From positions 1 to 64,000 of the forward strand of contig JADNRY010000188.1 in NCBI GenBank assembly GCA_015501585.1: a stretch of DNA of 64,000 nt, in the 5' to 3' direction. Shown in pieces: positions 21,099 through 32,498 of the stretch. Source of the stretch: Rhodocollybia butyracea (Eukaryota > Basidiomycota > Agaricomycetes > Agaricales > Omphalotaceae). The position numbers and the translations under genes were made by a program. The notes beneath the pieces are model-generated. The model ran no database searches and was not told where the DNA came from. It was given only the letters and a program-made list of their open reading frames with translations. Every line of letters begins with the position of its first letter. Within the stretch, counting starts at the first letter, position 1.

Positions 21099-24000
21099 TT
21101 AGGCAACCACTTTTTAGGTCTTGTTAGCTTACACTTTTGTTACATTGACCTGACTAAAAAGACCCAGAATCCTGGGCCTATCCTTCAGCCTCAGGTCATG
21201 ACCTAGCTCAGGTTGGTCCTGACCCAGGAGCCCTAGGTCATGACCTAGGGTTGAATAGGGTATGCTTTGGGATGGGTAGGGGATGGGGAGAGGAGTGTAG
21301 AAGAGTGTCTGGGAGGGGTAAGGGAGTGTCTGGAAGAGGTAGAGAAGTGTGTGTGAGTGTAGGAGGGGGGAGACCAAAGAACAGGATCACCAGGAAAAGG
21401 GAGGACAGGTGCTAGGGATGACCTGGGTCACCTTTCTTGGTCTTGACCTGGGTCACCTTCCTTGGTCTTGACCTGGGTCACCTTCCTTGGTCTTGACCTG
21501 GGTCACCTTCCTTGGTCTTGACCTGGGTCACCTTCCTTGGTCTTGACCTAGGTCACCTAGGTCAAGGGTCACCTTGGTCTTGACCTAGGTCACCTTGGTC
21601 TTGACCTAGGTCACCTTGGTCTTGACCTAGGTCACCTTGGTCTTGACCTAGGTCACCTTGGTCTTGACCTAGGTCACCTTGGTCTTGACCTAGGTCATCT
21701 TGGTCTTGACCTGGGTCAACCTGGTCTCAACCTAGGTCACCTTGGTCTTAACCTAGGTTAGGTTGGTCTTGACCTGGGTGGACTTGGTCTTGACCTAAAG
21801 CATTTTCAAAATGACTAATTAGGAAATTTTGATATTTTTGCAGTGGATGAGGTCAAAGCTGTTTTTATTACCAAATTAGGAAATTTTCAAACACTTTAAT
21901 TGGTTTTATGTTTTTCTGCACTTTTGATAAATTACTATATTAGGCAATTTTATTTCAATAGGGTTTATTTTCTAATTAGGCAATTTCAAAACTTTTGCAG
22001 TGGATGAGGTCAAAGCTGTTTCCATTGCCTAATTGAGAAGTGACAAATCTTTTGCAGTGCATGAGGCCAAAGCTGTTTTCATTACTTAATTGAGAAATCA
22101 CAAATCTCTTGCAGTGGATGAGGTCAAAGCTGTTTTCACTACTTAATTGGGAAATTGTCAAACTTAACACAAAAACTGTTTACACTCAAAGCAAAATTTA
22201 TGCACACTTATACAGAGATCAATTATTACCCACTCTCCCAGTACAGTATAGGCTACTCCTGAGTGCTCCAAATGTACCTATCATACCAGGGTACAATGCC
22301 ATAGATGCCTGTGGACCCACCTGCCCTGGATACTCTGATACTTATCCTCAAATTTCGAAAAAATGAGGGTTTTTGATGGGAAAGTTTAAAGATCAGTAAA
22401 GACTGATCTCCCAGGGGCCATCTAAATATATCTGAGACCAAGGCAGGGTAGAGAACATATCAGGGCATCAGGGTATGAAAAGGATCAGCCTTATCCACTC
22501 CAATCTGCATGTTATATCAAGCAATCTTTAGACTCAACACTTTTCATTGATTTCCTATTATGGACATACAGCTTTGGCCTCATCCACTACAATCAAACGT
22601 TATCCAAAAAATATTTTGCAATCCAACCCCTTCCCACCACAAGATTGGCTTCATTTGTGGTGAGCAACCTGTTCTATATCTAGAGAGAGGATCTGGATGT
22701 CTACTACAAGCAGTTGTCCTCAGGGAAAGAGTGTAAACAGTTTTTGTGTTAAGTTTGACAATTTCCCAATTAAGTAGTGAAAACAGCTTTGACCTCATCC
22801 ACTGCAAGAGATTTGTGATTTCTCAATTAAGTAATGAAAACAGCTTTGGCCTCATGCACTGCAAAAGATTTGTCACTTCTCAATTAGGAAATGGAAACAG
22901 CTTTGACCTCATCCACTGCAAAAGTTTTGAAATTGCCTAATTAGAAAATAAACCCTATTGAAATAAAATTGCCTAATATAGTAATTTATCAAAAGTGCAG
23001 AAAAACATAAAACCAATTAAAGTGTTTGAAAATTTCCTAATTTGGTAATAAAAACAGCTTTGACCTCATCCACTGCAAAAATATTAAAATTTCCTAATTA
23101 GTCATTTTGAAAATGCTTTAGGTCAAGACCAAGTCCACCCAGGTCAAGACCAACCTAACCTAGGTTAAGACCAAGGTGACCTAGGTTGAGACCAGGTTGA
23201 CCCAGGTCAAGACCAAGATGACCTAGGTCAAGACCAAGGTGACCTAGGTCAAGACCAAGGAAGGTGACCCAGGTCAAGACCAAGGTGACCTAGGTCAAGA
23301 CCAAGAAAGGTGACCCAGGTCAAGACCAAGTTGCCCAGAGCAAGTGGTTCTACCCCTCCTGCTCTGCCTACTCCACATACAAGTCCACCCAGGTCAAGAC
23401 CAAGGTGACCTAGGTCAAGACCAAGGTGACCTAGGTCAAGACCAAGGTGACCTAGGTCAAGACCAACCTAACCTAGGTCAAGACCAAGTTGCCCTAGGTT
23501 GACCCAGGTCACGACCAAGGTAACCTAGGTCAAGACCAAGTTGCCCCTGGTCAAGACCAAGGTGACCTAGGTTGAGACCAGGTTGACCCAGGTCAAGACC
23601 AACAGGGTGACCTAGGTCAAGACCAACAGGGTGACCTAGGTCAAGACCAACAGGGTGACCTAGGTCAAGACCAAGTTCACTCAGGTCAAGACCAAGTTGC
23701 CCAGAGCAAGTGATTCTACCCCTCCTGCTCTGCCTACTCCACATCCCTAAGGGTGCCCTGTAAGACTCCCTCCCATGTTACGGCCACCCTCAGAAACAAT
23801 TCCCCAATCCCTTTAAGAATTGTTCTGATCTCTTCCACAGCATCTCAATCATTCCACTGTCCCTCTCCCCAGGTATCCATTAACACAACCTCCCTTATCA
23901 TCTCAAGCACCTGTCCTCCCTTTTCCTGGTGATTCTGTTCTTTGGTCTCCCTCCTCCTAAGCTCACACACACTTCTCTACCTCTTCCAGACACTCCCTTA

Positions 24001-24370
24001 CCCCTCCCAGACACTCTACTACACTCCCGTACCCATCCCATACCCATTCCCTACACATCCCAAAGCATACCCTATTCAACCCTACGTCACCTACCTGCCT
24101 ACCTGCCTTTGGTCTTCCTCCCCTCTCATCAGGTCTCCCATTCCCCCCTCACACTCCCCACCCCTGCTACACCATCCCTACCCTACCCTACCCTTGGCCA
24201 TGTCCTAGGTCTTGACCTGGACCCTAGGTCATGACCTAATCTCCAGGTCATGACCTAGAACCCCAAGGTCATGACCTAGGCTCCAAGGATAAGCCCAGGA
24301 TTCTGGATCTTTTTAGTCAGGTCAATGTAACCAAAGTGTAAGCTAATTAGACTAAAAAAGTGGGTGACTG
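21099..24370. mobile_element. giant fold-back element with minisatellite arms
   Basis: Left arm about 21,099-22,187 and right arm 22,729-24,370 are inverted copies around a 541-bp spacer. Outer ends (CCACTTTTT, AGCTTACACTTT) and inner ends (AGTGTAAACAGTTTTTGTGT) match. The arms carry arrays of 21- and 25-bp units built on the palindrome GACCTAGGTC. The right arm has gained extra array segments, including a duplicated TGCCCAGAGCAAGTG block (about 23,333 and 23,698). No transposase is seen; peptides translated from the arrays are repeat artefacts. It lies at the broken end of the copia reverse transcriptase. No clear target duplication. Confidence 0.7.
21413..21795. repeat. minisatellite, left arm
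   Basis: About 17 units: five of 25 bp containing CTGGGTCACCTTCCTTGG, then 21-bp units of TGACCTAGGTCACCTTGGTC. The mirror array, enlarged, is at about 23,118-23,700. Confidence 0.85.
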
Positions 24371-25857
24371 AACTGCTTCATTTTGATCTTCAAAGCCCAT
24401 TTACAGTCAACAACATTTTGATTGTCAGGTCTTGGTACAATTTCCCAAGTTCCTGCATCTAACAATGTTTTTAATTCTGTATCTCTGGCTTCTTTCCATT
24501 TGGGCCAGTCAACTCTGGTCTTAGCCTCCTCATAGGAGGCTCAAGACCTTTGGCTTCAATTGCTGCTGTTGCCAGGCCAAATTCAATTTGGTTGTCTTGT
24601 GCCTGTTCACCAGGTTCATTCTCTGGAATTGTAGTTGGAAGTTGAATGCCTGGGGTTACAAGTGGTGCTGATGGTCGGCTATCTGTGTGTCCTTCTCCAG
24701 TAAGTAGATCCTGTACTTTCCTTGTTGTTGTCCTTCTGTGAGAACCTTCTATAATATTCTGGTGACTGAGTTCTGAGTTTAATGTTCTAAGATGATTATT
24801 TCTTGGTAACACAGGTTTGGGGATAGTTGGTGTAATTGGACCTGTGGGTGCTACAGATGGCTTTGTTGGTGTAGGTACTGGATTTGGAATCTGTAATGTT
24901 TCCAGTTCAAAGGGATTTGGCATCAATCCTTCATCCTCCTCCTCATGCCTAATTCCACCTGGAACAAATGTTGGTGCATCCTTGTCAAATTTTATACTCC
25001 TTTCTACTGATATTGTCTTGGTCTCAGGCCAATAAATTCTATGACCACTGGATACAAGATTAAATCCAAGCCAATGTCCAATCTGTGCTCGCGCATCAAG
25101 TTTTGACTTGCTATCATGGTCATTATGGACCCAAACCTTTGCTCCCCACTCCCTAATGTTGGATAAATTTGGTTTCTCACCAAACATTACCTCATATGGA
25201 GTTGTATTTCCGAGTGCCTTTGGTGCCTTTGTCCCACTCCTGTTCTTCAGCCAGATTGCATGCTTCAATGCCTCACCCCATAAATTCTTGGGTAATCCAC
25301 TGGCATATAGCATAGCCCTAATGGGTTCCAGTAGGGTTTTGTTCAATCTTTCAGACACTCCATCGTGCTCTGGTGTATCATGAACAGTGAGATTCTGTTG
25401 AATCCCTTCTTCAGCCAGATATTGGCTAAATAAATTGCTCAGGTATTCACCTCCTCTGTCTGAGCCTAACACCTTTATGTGTATCTCCTTCTGAGTCCAG
25501 AACCATGCACAAAACTGTTTGAAAGCATCATAAGTTTCATCCTTGGTTGCAAGAATATATGCTGTTGACAATTTTGAATGATCATCTGTAAAAGTGCAAT
25601 AATACCTCTTGTGGCTTGGAGTTTGTACTGGGGCTGGTCCCCATACATCTGAGTGTACTAAATCTCCAATTTTTGCTGCATGGTTGAGCTCCCGCTCCTT
25701 GTTAATTGGTTTGCGTGTCTTCTTGGCATATTCACAGGTGTCACATGACTTGACTGACTCTGATTCATCCAGTTCTATGCCCTTGATAAGGCCATCCTTT
25801 ACCATTTTTCGGCAAGCTTCCAGTGTAATATGACCAAGTTGGTGGTGTAATTCATTC

Positions 25858-27665
25858 TAAAGATGTCCACGAGTCCGGATCCAGGTATACCCGGATCCAT
25901 TTCACAGGCACCTGTGGACCTCAAGGGGCTACCCATGACCCGCACGGATCCGTGGGAAACGGATACCGGGATCCGCAGGTATTTTAACGCGGGTACTTGC
26001 AGGTACTTGCGGATCCCAGTCAACACAGGTACTCACAAGTAACTTGTGAGTACCTGCAAGTATTTAGTACTTATACATGTAAGGTATGAGTGTGAGATAC
26101 TCATTAGTACATAGAATAGAGCATGATTTGGGTGGAGAACAGTGGTCCTTGACTGATACAAGTCACAGGAGTTAAAGAGGGACTACATTCATCATGATTG
26201 TATAGTACTACAGTGCATATAGCCACTTGTAACTTGCTACATGCTAGGTGGACACATGAGCTACTCAGACAAGGTCCAATGCATAGAGGAGAGCATATTC
26301 CAGCCCTTATTTGAGCAGAAAAAAATTATTCTTGCTGTTATGACCCGGATCTAAATCCTATACACCCAATCTTTTTTCTTCTGTAACCAACTATGAACAC
26401 TATCATTAATACTTCTACTTAACATTTTACATTCATTAGTTATTCAACACCATTTGGGTTAATGCTGCACACATTCTTCCAGAACACCAGAATGATCTTT
26501 AACAGTCACTGCACAGTCTGCACAGTCATGACATCATTCTAGCTCCACAACTATGATGTCATCTTGCTACTCCACAATCATGATGTCATTCCATTGCTCC
26601 GCAGTTATGATATCACATCACTGCTCCACAGCTATGACATCATTGCATAGCCTCTTTACATCAATGACTCAATATCAGTCATTGCACAGCCAGATATCTG
26701 AGTCAACTACGGTTCCGCATACATGACTCAATATTAGTCATTGCACAGCATTACATAGTCAGACTGACTCATCCGCAGTATTTCCGCAGTTATGACTCAA
26801 ATCTAGTCATTCCGCAGCATTTCCTAACTAGTACACATTGCACAGTATATAAGTAGTCTAGATTTACCAATGTACGTTAGACGTATTATTTTTCTTAAAT
26901 CCAAACCCCCACTTGTTTGCTGTTATCACTTGTGTGAATCACCAGACCAACTCATTGTATCTTGTTGAGCTATCTCCAAGCTACAATACACATTTATACA
27001 TCTTGTTGAGCTAACTCCAAGTTGTATCCACTAACATTCACCTGTTGAGCTATCTCCTAGTGAATACTTCTTTAATTGCCACTTGTTGAGCTATCTCTGA
27101 GTTGCAACTTCCTATTACTTGTTGAGCTATCTCCGAGTACTAGACACCACACTCATCATTACTTGTTGAGCTATCTCCGAGTATTAGACACCACACTCAC
27201 TACTACTTGTCGAGCCATCTCCAAGTATTAGTTCTGATTCATATTACTGCTTGTCAAGCCATCTCCAAGGGTAATCTTATTATTATTTGTCGAGCTATCT
27301 CCAAATAATAACTTCTGTGAGTTTTGTATTACAAACTAGTTACTAACTTTACTTGAGCCTAGTTGTTTGAGTATATATTTTTTGCCTAGCGGTTTCAACG
27401 AACGGAAAGGCTTGCTCTATAATCTCATTAATTTCTCTTATCATTTTTACTGCCGAGTTACGTACTGTGAAGGTTTGGACGAGACTATTGATTGAGTCAT
27501 AACACTTGCCCTCCCCACAAATACTTGCAGGTACCTGCAGGTAGCTCAAATTTCCTTGGATCAATACCCGTGACCCGCACAGATCCGTGGGAAACGGATA
27601 CCGGGATCCGCAGGTAGACATACCTGCGAGTACCTGCGGATAACCCGGACTGGTGGACATCTTTA
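25858..27665. mobile_element. hAT MITE (copy 1), itself carrying a solo LTR
   Basis: Ends TAAAGATGTCCAC and its complement, flanked by the 8-bp duplication ATTCATTC (25,850-25,857; 27,666-27,673). Removing it restores the copia integrase frame. Subterminal regions are crowded with GCAGGTAC-type repeats, like transposase-binding arrays. Without the solo LTR and its 5-bp duplication it is about 634 bp. A second copy in opposite orientation is at 39,287. Confidence 0.85.
26336..27504 (+). mobile_element. solo LTR, gypsy-1-related 1,169-bp subfamily
   Basis: TGTTATGACC...GTCATAACA, flanked by CTTGC (26,331-26,335; 27,505-27,509). The 3' half, hairpin array included, matches gypsy-1 LTRs. U3 differs: it adds ATGATGTCAT/ATGACATCAT (CRE-like) motifs to the TGACTCA sites. 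Confidence 0.9.
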
Positions 27666-29675
27666 ATTCATTCACAGTCACTTTTTCTGGTCTTGCAGCC
27701 ATTCCATACACATGATCAGGTTTGTAGGTGACCTGATACAATCCATTTGTACTGTTGATTTGACCCAATACTTTGTCTCCAAGTTTGCCATATATTCGGC
27801 AAAAATTGTCCCGAAACATTATGGAACATCCTGCTGCAGTAATCTGGCTTATTGAGATGAGTGTCACACTCAACTTTGGTGCATACAACACATCCTTAAT
27901 TAGGACTGTGGCTGTTTTCTTCTTTCCAGGTATGGTAATGTGCATATCACCTCTCCCAATTGCATCAAATGTTCCACTATCAGCAGATCTAATACTTTTT
28001 GATGCAATAGAGGTGAAGTTGATAAATTTATCCCTATATGGGGACATGTGGTGTGATGCACCTGAGTCATAAAGCTCTGTGACACCATCCGGAATCTTGT
28101 CAGCATTTGCAAGAAAAATACTGTTATACCTAGTGTATGCCTTTCCAAAATCATCCACATTGATTTCTTCATAATCAATGTCTTGTAATTGCTGTCCTTG
28201 TATAGCATCTGGATCTGGAATGCTGAGTTCCACTAAAATAGGTCCATTTGAGGAGGTTTCCAGTGGTCCTTCCTCATTATCCGAGTCTTCTACCTCTTGT
28301 AGGTCCGGAACTTTGAGTTCATCAATATCGCTGAACCAAGCTTCATCATCCCAAATCTCTTCTGTTCTCCAGTTGTCTGGGGCATCCAATGATGTAGACA
28401 CACTCTGAAGGTCTGGCATTGAATTACCATCATCAGAGTCACTGTCATGGGGAAGTTCAAACTCTTTTATTGACTGAATACTGGATCTATTGGACTCATT
28501 ATTGGAGTCCCACAAGAACTCATCATTCACATAGATGGCTCCCAACCCTTCCAGTTGTTCATCAATCTCATTTTCAGGTTCTTGATAACCTAATATATTC
28601 TTCTGAACTTTTAATTCCCATACATCATCTGAGAGTGCATGTGCATACCATGCAAAATCTTCATTGTTGGTGGTGGCTGTGTTTGCTTGAGTTGATTTGC
28701 CTTTGCCTTTCCAGTGTTTAGGCCATTGACCAGCCTTTCCACCTCCCTCAGCAAAGCAATCCTTCTTCATATGCCCTGTCTTTCCACAGTTATAGCATTT
28801 AACTGATTTCTTGTTTCCAAACTTCTTTGAAGGTCCAGCATTATATGCTGCTTCCTTTGCTCCACTTTTGGAGTTCTGGGTTCCAAGTTTCCGGCAGTCA
28901 GATTCATCTAGGATACCTCTAATATAGGTATCCACACTGAGTTGTTGGTTTACAAGTGTTGCAGTTGCAGTGAGTGCTGCCAGGTATGGATCATATGATG
29001 GAGGAAGTGCAGACATAATAATTGCAACAAAGTTGTCATCACCAGGGTCGGCATTCATAGAGACTAGATCCTCCCTAATAGCAATTACATGGGTTATGTA
29101 ATCCCGCACATCTTCATCGCTCTCACAGCATTCATTCTGAACCTTACGCCGTAAGTCCACTACCATCATTCTTGACTTTCCCTGATGTTCATCAACTAAT
29201 TTCTTCCACATTGCTCCAACAGTCTTCTCTCCTTTAACCTTCAAAAATAATGAATCAGGTATGGTACTTGCTATACCCTGCTTCAGTATTGCTGACTCTG
29301 AATTCCATGTTTTCATCTGCTTCTCCCAAGCCTCAATGGCAGTTTTCTCAGATGAAGTTGGCCCAGCATTTGGATCAGCTACAGAAGGCTTAGTAGGTGG
29401 TTTGCTAGACTCAGGGATATAATCCTCAAGACCAGCAGCCTCTGCTGCAAATATGAATTGATCCTTATAAATGACCCAGTTGGACCCATCGGCATTAAGC
29501 TTGGGTAGCCGTAAAAAGTAATCACCAAGTTTGGAGTTACTGGAGTTTGCTGACAACATTTCCGTATGTTATAATTCAGTGTTTTGGGAATTTCTAGAGC
29601 TTATCATTGGTGGACAGATTGTTGATCAAAGTTGTATTGTCGAGGATAAATGTTGTTGTATTATTTAGTTAAGGC

Positions 29676-29690
29676 CGGGGCCCATAACCT
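29676..29690 (-). other. copia primer-binding site, initiator-tRNA-Met type
   Basis: On the minus strand AGGTTATGGGCCCCG follows the LTR end. GGTTATGGGCCC is complementary to GGGCCCATAACC, the anticodon stem-loop of eukaryotic initiator tRNA-Met. Drosophila copia is known to use such a half-tRNA primer. Confidence 0.65.
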
Positions 29691-29692
29691 AT

Positions 29693-29969
29693 TGAAAGGT
29701 GATAAGCTTAACTAAATATTTGGTGGGGGAAAAGTGCTCTTAGTGATAGAGAATAGGTTCTCTGAGCCTGTATTTATACTAATATTTGATACATGAGAAT
29801 ATTCTACTATATAAGTTTACTGACTAGAAATGACTCATATTGACTAGAGTCATGACTTGTAACTTGAATGACTTTCCTCCATTACTACCGACATGAGACT
29901 GTATGACTCAATATGACTCGGAATGACTAAGCATGAGTCTGAATATGACTCCGCTTGTATATTCCAACA
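29693..29969 (-). repeat. copia 5' LTR
   Basis: 277 bp, TGTTGG...TTTCA on the minus strand, next to the primer site. It carries several ATGACTC/GAGTCAT motifs similar to those in the gypsy LTRs. The partner LTR is missing. Confidence 0.7.
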
Positions 29970-31289
29970 ACTCATACTGCACCTATGGATTGGACGAAAT
30001 GATATACACTTGAACATATCTCAGTGACCTTTATATGACACCTAGAGCAAGTTTATTAATTGATATGTCTGAATTCTGCCCAAAAATGCGATTTTGGAGC
30101 AATGAAACATAGGGTTTGAAGGTCCAATCCAATTCAGTTTATTTACCAAAAATTCAATGAATCATGAATTGGACCGGTCCATAAAATACCTAAATCTGGA
30201 TGAATCATGGACCTGCACTGATTGCACTGGTGCACTGGTCCAATTCATCATAGTTCATGCAGTTTAAATCAGTGCAAAATTTAAACTGGTGCAGAGCGGT
30301 CTGAACTGATTTAAACTGTACATGCATGATATGTAATGAGTGAAACAACATAAGATTGAACTACTATAAAACATTCAAGTATCTATGCTCCAGGCTGCCT
30401 TACACTGCTCTGTTACCATTGGGAAATGCTTTCCAGGTTTGGCAGTCATTGGTTGCCTGTTAAAACAGACCATGGGTAGTGTATTGTATCAGGACTGGCT
30501 CTTGGACTTGTTGCATGGCACTGTTCAATAGGTTATGAGTAGTCTTTCCAGGCCTGGCAGCCTTGTATTAGGTCGGTCTTATTGTTTGAGACCATTAGAA
30601 AATATGAATTTTATGGATAAAAGTTGAAGAAAATATACTCATTTATCTAGATTATATTTACTATGTGGCTGTGCTGGTTTAGACCGGTTTAAACTGATTC
30701 TCTGCGGTTCACTTTTTTTCTGAGATTTTGATGAACCATGAATTGGACCAGGTTTAAATCATGGACTGGTCCATCTATCATCAGTTCATTTTGCGGTTCA
30801 GTTCAGTGCAATTCATTGGTTTTATGCAGTTTATTGAATTGGACCTTCAAACCCTAATGAAACATGCATAGAGCATGGTATGCCTCTCAGATAATGCTGA
30901 AACCTTGGAAATCATGTTTTCGGACTGCATAGAGGCCATCCAAGTTGGAAGACACAAATATATACATATGCATGCCAAGGTCTGAACTTCAGGTCAAGAT
31001 ACACTGTATCCATATGAGCACCTACCAAAGTATTGTGTCTTGGGGATACCATGGATGGATGCAAAGTTCAGAATAGACTTTATATATTTCGAAGGGATGG
31101 TTGATAAAGTTTGAGCATGATCTGTGAGGAATGGCATGCTCTATGCATGTTCTATTGCCCAAAAATCACATTTTTGGGGCAGAATTCATACATATCAATT
31201 AATAAACTTGCTCTAGGTGTCATATAAAGGTCACTGAGATATGTTTCAAGTGTATATTACTTCGTCCAATCCGTAGGTGCAGTATGAGT
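29970..31289. mobile_element. long-TIR element, nested host of a hAT MITE
   Basis: The left arm from ACTCATACTGCACC and the right arm ending GGTGCAGTATGAGT are inverted over about 165 bases, once the hAT MITE in the left arm is removed. Shared blocks include ATATCTCAGTGACCTTTATA and AGAGCATG. Long TIRs suggest a Mutator-like MITE, but the copia LTR abuts the left end, so no target duplication can be read. Confidence 0.5.
30110..30856. mobile_element. hAT MITE, TAGGGTTTGAAGG family
   Basis: 747 bp with ends TAGGGTTTGAAGGTCCAA and the complement, flanked by ATGAAACA (30,102-30,109; 30,857-30,864). The interior has repeated TTCATCA/GTTTAAAC-like words. No transposase. Confidence 0.85.
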
Positions 31290-32498
31290 CCCCCACCACT
31301 CTCATTGTCTCAAAATTCCATGTATAATCCCCAAAAATGCGATTTTTAAAATAAAACATGTGAAGATCAATAGGTACATGTGAGCATACACAAGGGGAAG
31401 TATGGGAATATGTGAGAGTCCCATAGGAGGTGCTACTGACCAACTTTGATGACCTGAGCTAATCCACTGAATCATCCAAGTCCCTCCCAAGGTCAATTTT
31501 TTCGAAATTATGTAGGTAAGGTCAAAAATAAATGTTGTAATCTTCAGTAAGTGAGTGTTGGCATATATAGGACTACAATAGGAGGTTTCACTGCCGAAAT
31601 TCCAGGCCTAAGTGCAACAACTGGGGCCTCCAGATCCCTCCCAAGCTCAAATTCTTCGAAATTGTGGTGGGATTCATGGACCACACATTGCTATATTCAC
31701 TGTGGGATTTTAATGGTGGGATCTTCAATCCAGGATACAGCTTTCCACCACTTGTTATCCATATCCTCATACATCCCTATTTGAATCTTTTACAGGCTAT
31801 ATTTCGCATTTTTTGAGCTTTTTTGGTGAATATGGCCACCCAGTGATGTCACAGGAGTGCCAGATGACGTTACCCCTATAGTGTATCCCTTTTTTCCGGA
31901 CTTTTTCATGATTTTTCTGGCAGTTTTTCCGGTATTTTTGTGGTATTCTTTCGATTTACAGGAGCATTTACACATGGATTCCCACGCTCCTGCTGGTGCA
32001 CCGATGCCCCTACACTGTATCCCCACCCTCTGACTTTTTCAGCATTTTTTTCGGCATTTTTCCTGTATTTTTGCGGTATTTTTTCGATTTACAGGACCAT
32101 TTACACATGGTTTCCCACGCTCCCGCTCATGCGCCGCGCCCCCCGCATGCCACCCAGAATATATTCAGCATTCTTTACGATTTTTTCACGATTTTAGGCA
32201 CCTAGCTAGCCAAAATCATCTTTCTGAGTGGTTTCCCACAGTCCCGCTCATGCGCCCCGCCCCCCGCAAGCCACCCAGAATATTTTCGGCATTTTTACGA
32301 TTTTTTCTCGATTTTAGGCACCTATCTAGCCCATATCATTTTTTTCTTTCCCTATATGGCAGCAATCTAATCTACCAGCCTTGCCGGGGTGCCGCCTGAG
32401 CCATAGGCCAGCCGGGAGCTTAGAAATGACAGGTCAAAGCATCATCGCTGGCCTTTGTAAAGGGGCCCTGGGGGGTTATCGGTGTCCTTTAGAAAGGT
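31290..32498. repeat. gene-free, diverged tandem repeats
   Basis: Two diverged copies about 165 bp apart share TCCCTCCCAAG...TTCGAAATT (31,476 and 31,635). From about 31,925 to 32,335 four units of roughly 110-120 bp repeat, with words CACATGG, TTCCCACGCTCC and CATGCGCC. No coding signal. Confidence 0.5.

Larger units (their letters stand above)
24375..29559 (-). pseudogene. gag-pol: copia Gag-Pol polyprotein, interrupted and truncated
   Basis: Starts at ATG 29559 (MLSANSSNSKLGDYFLRLPK). Gag opens with the copia-type KLNADGSNWVIYKDQF block, then a zinc knuckle CYNCGKTGHMKKDC, an acidic stretch, and protease LYDSGASHHMSP. The frame reaches VNEL, where the hAT MITE is inserted, and resumes at 25,849 as HHQLGHITLEACRK, the integrase HHCC finger (with CDTCEYAKK). 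Core: HSDVWGPAP, DRGGEYLS, HDGVSERLNKT. A one-base loss near 24,525-24,540 shifts the frame. RT opens with DAGTWEIVPRPDNQNVVDCK and is cut off at about 24,372. Confidence 0.85.
24371..29969 (-). mobile_element. truncated Ty1/copia element
   Basis: Minus-strand copia with one 277-bp LTR (29,693-29,969), primer site, gag, protease, integrase and the first part of reverse transcriptase. It ends abruptly at the fold-back element; the rest of RT, RNase H and the second LTR are absent. A hAT MITE (25,858-27,665) splits integrase. Confidence 0.85.

Noticed and set aside
21976..22940. Two identical 64-residue frames in opposite orientation
   Set aside because: They are the two arms of the fold-back element, not genes; the frames fall in AT-rich arm sequence.
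23478..23744. Minus-strand frame with repeated GLDLGHPV peptides
   Set aside because: Translation of a 21-bp minisatellite whose unit is a multiple of three, so it stays open by arithmetic.
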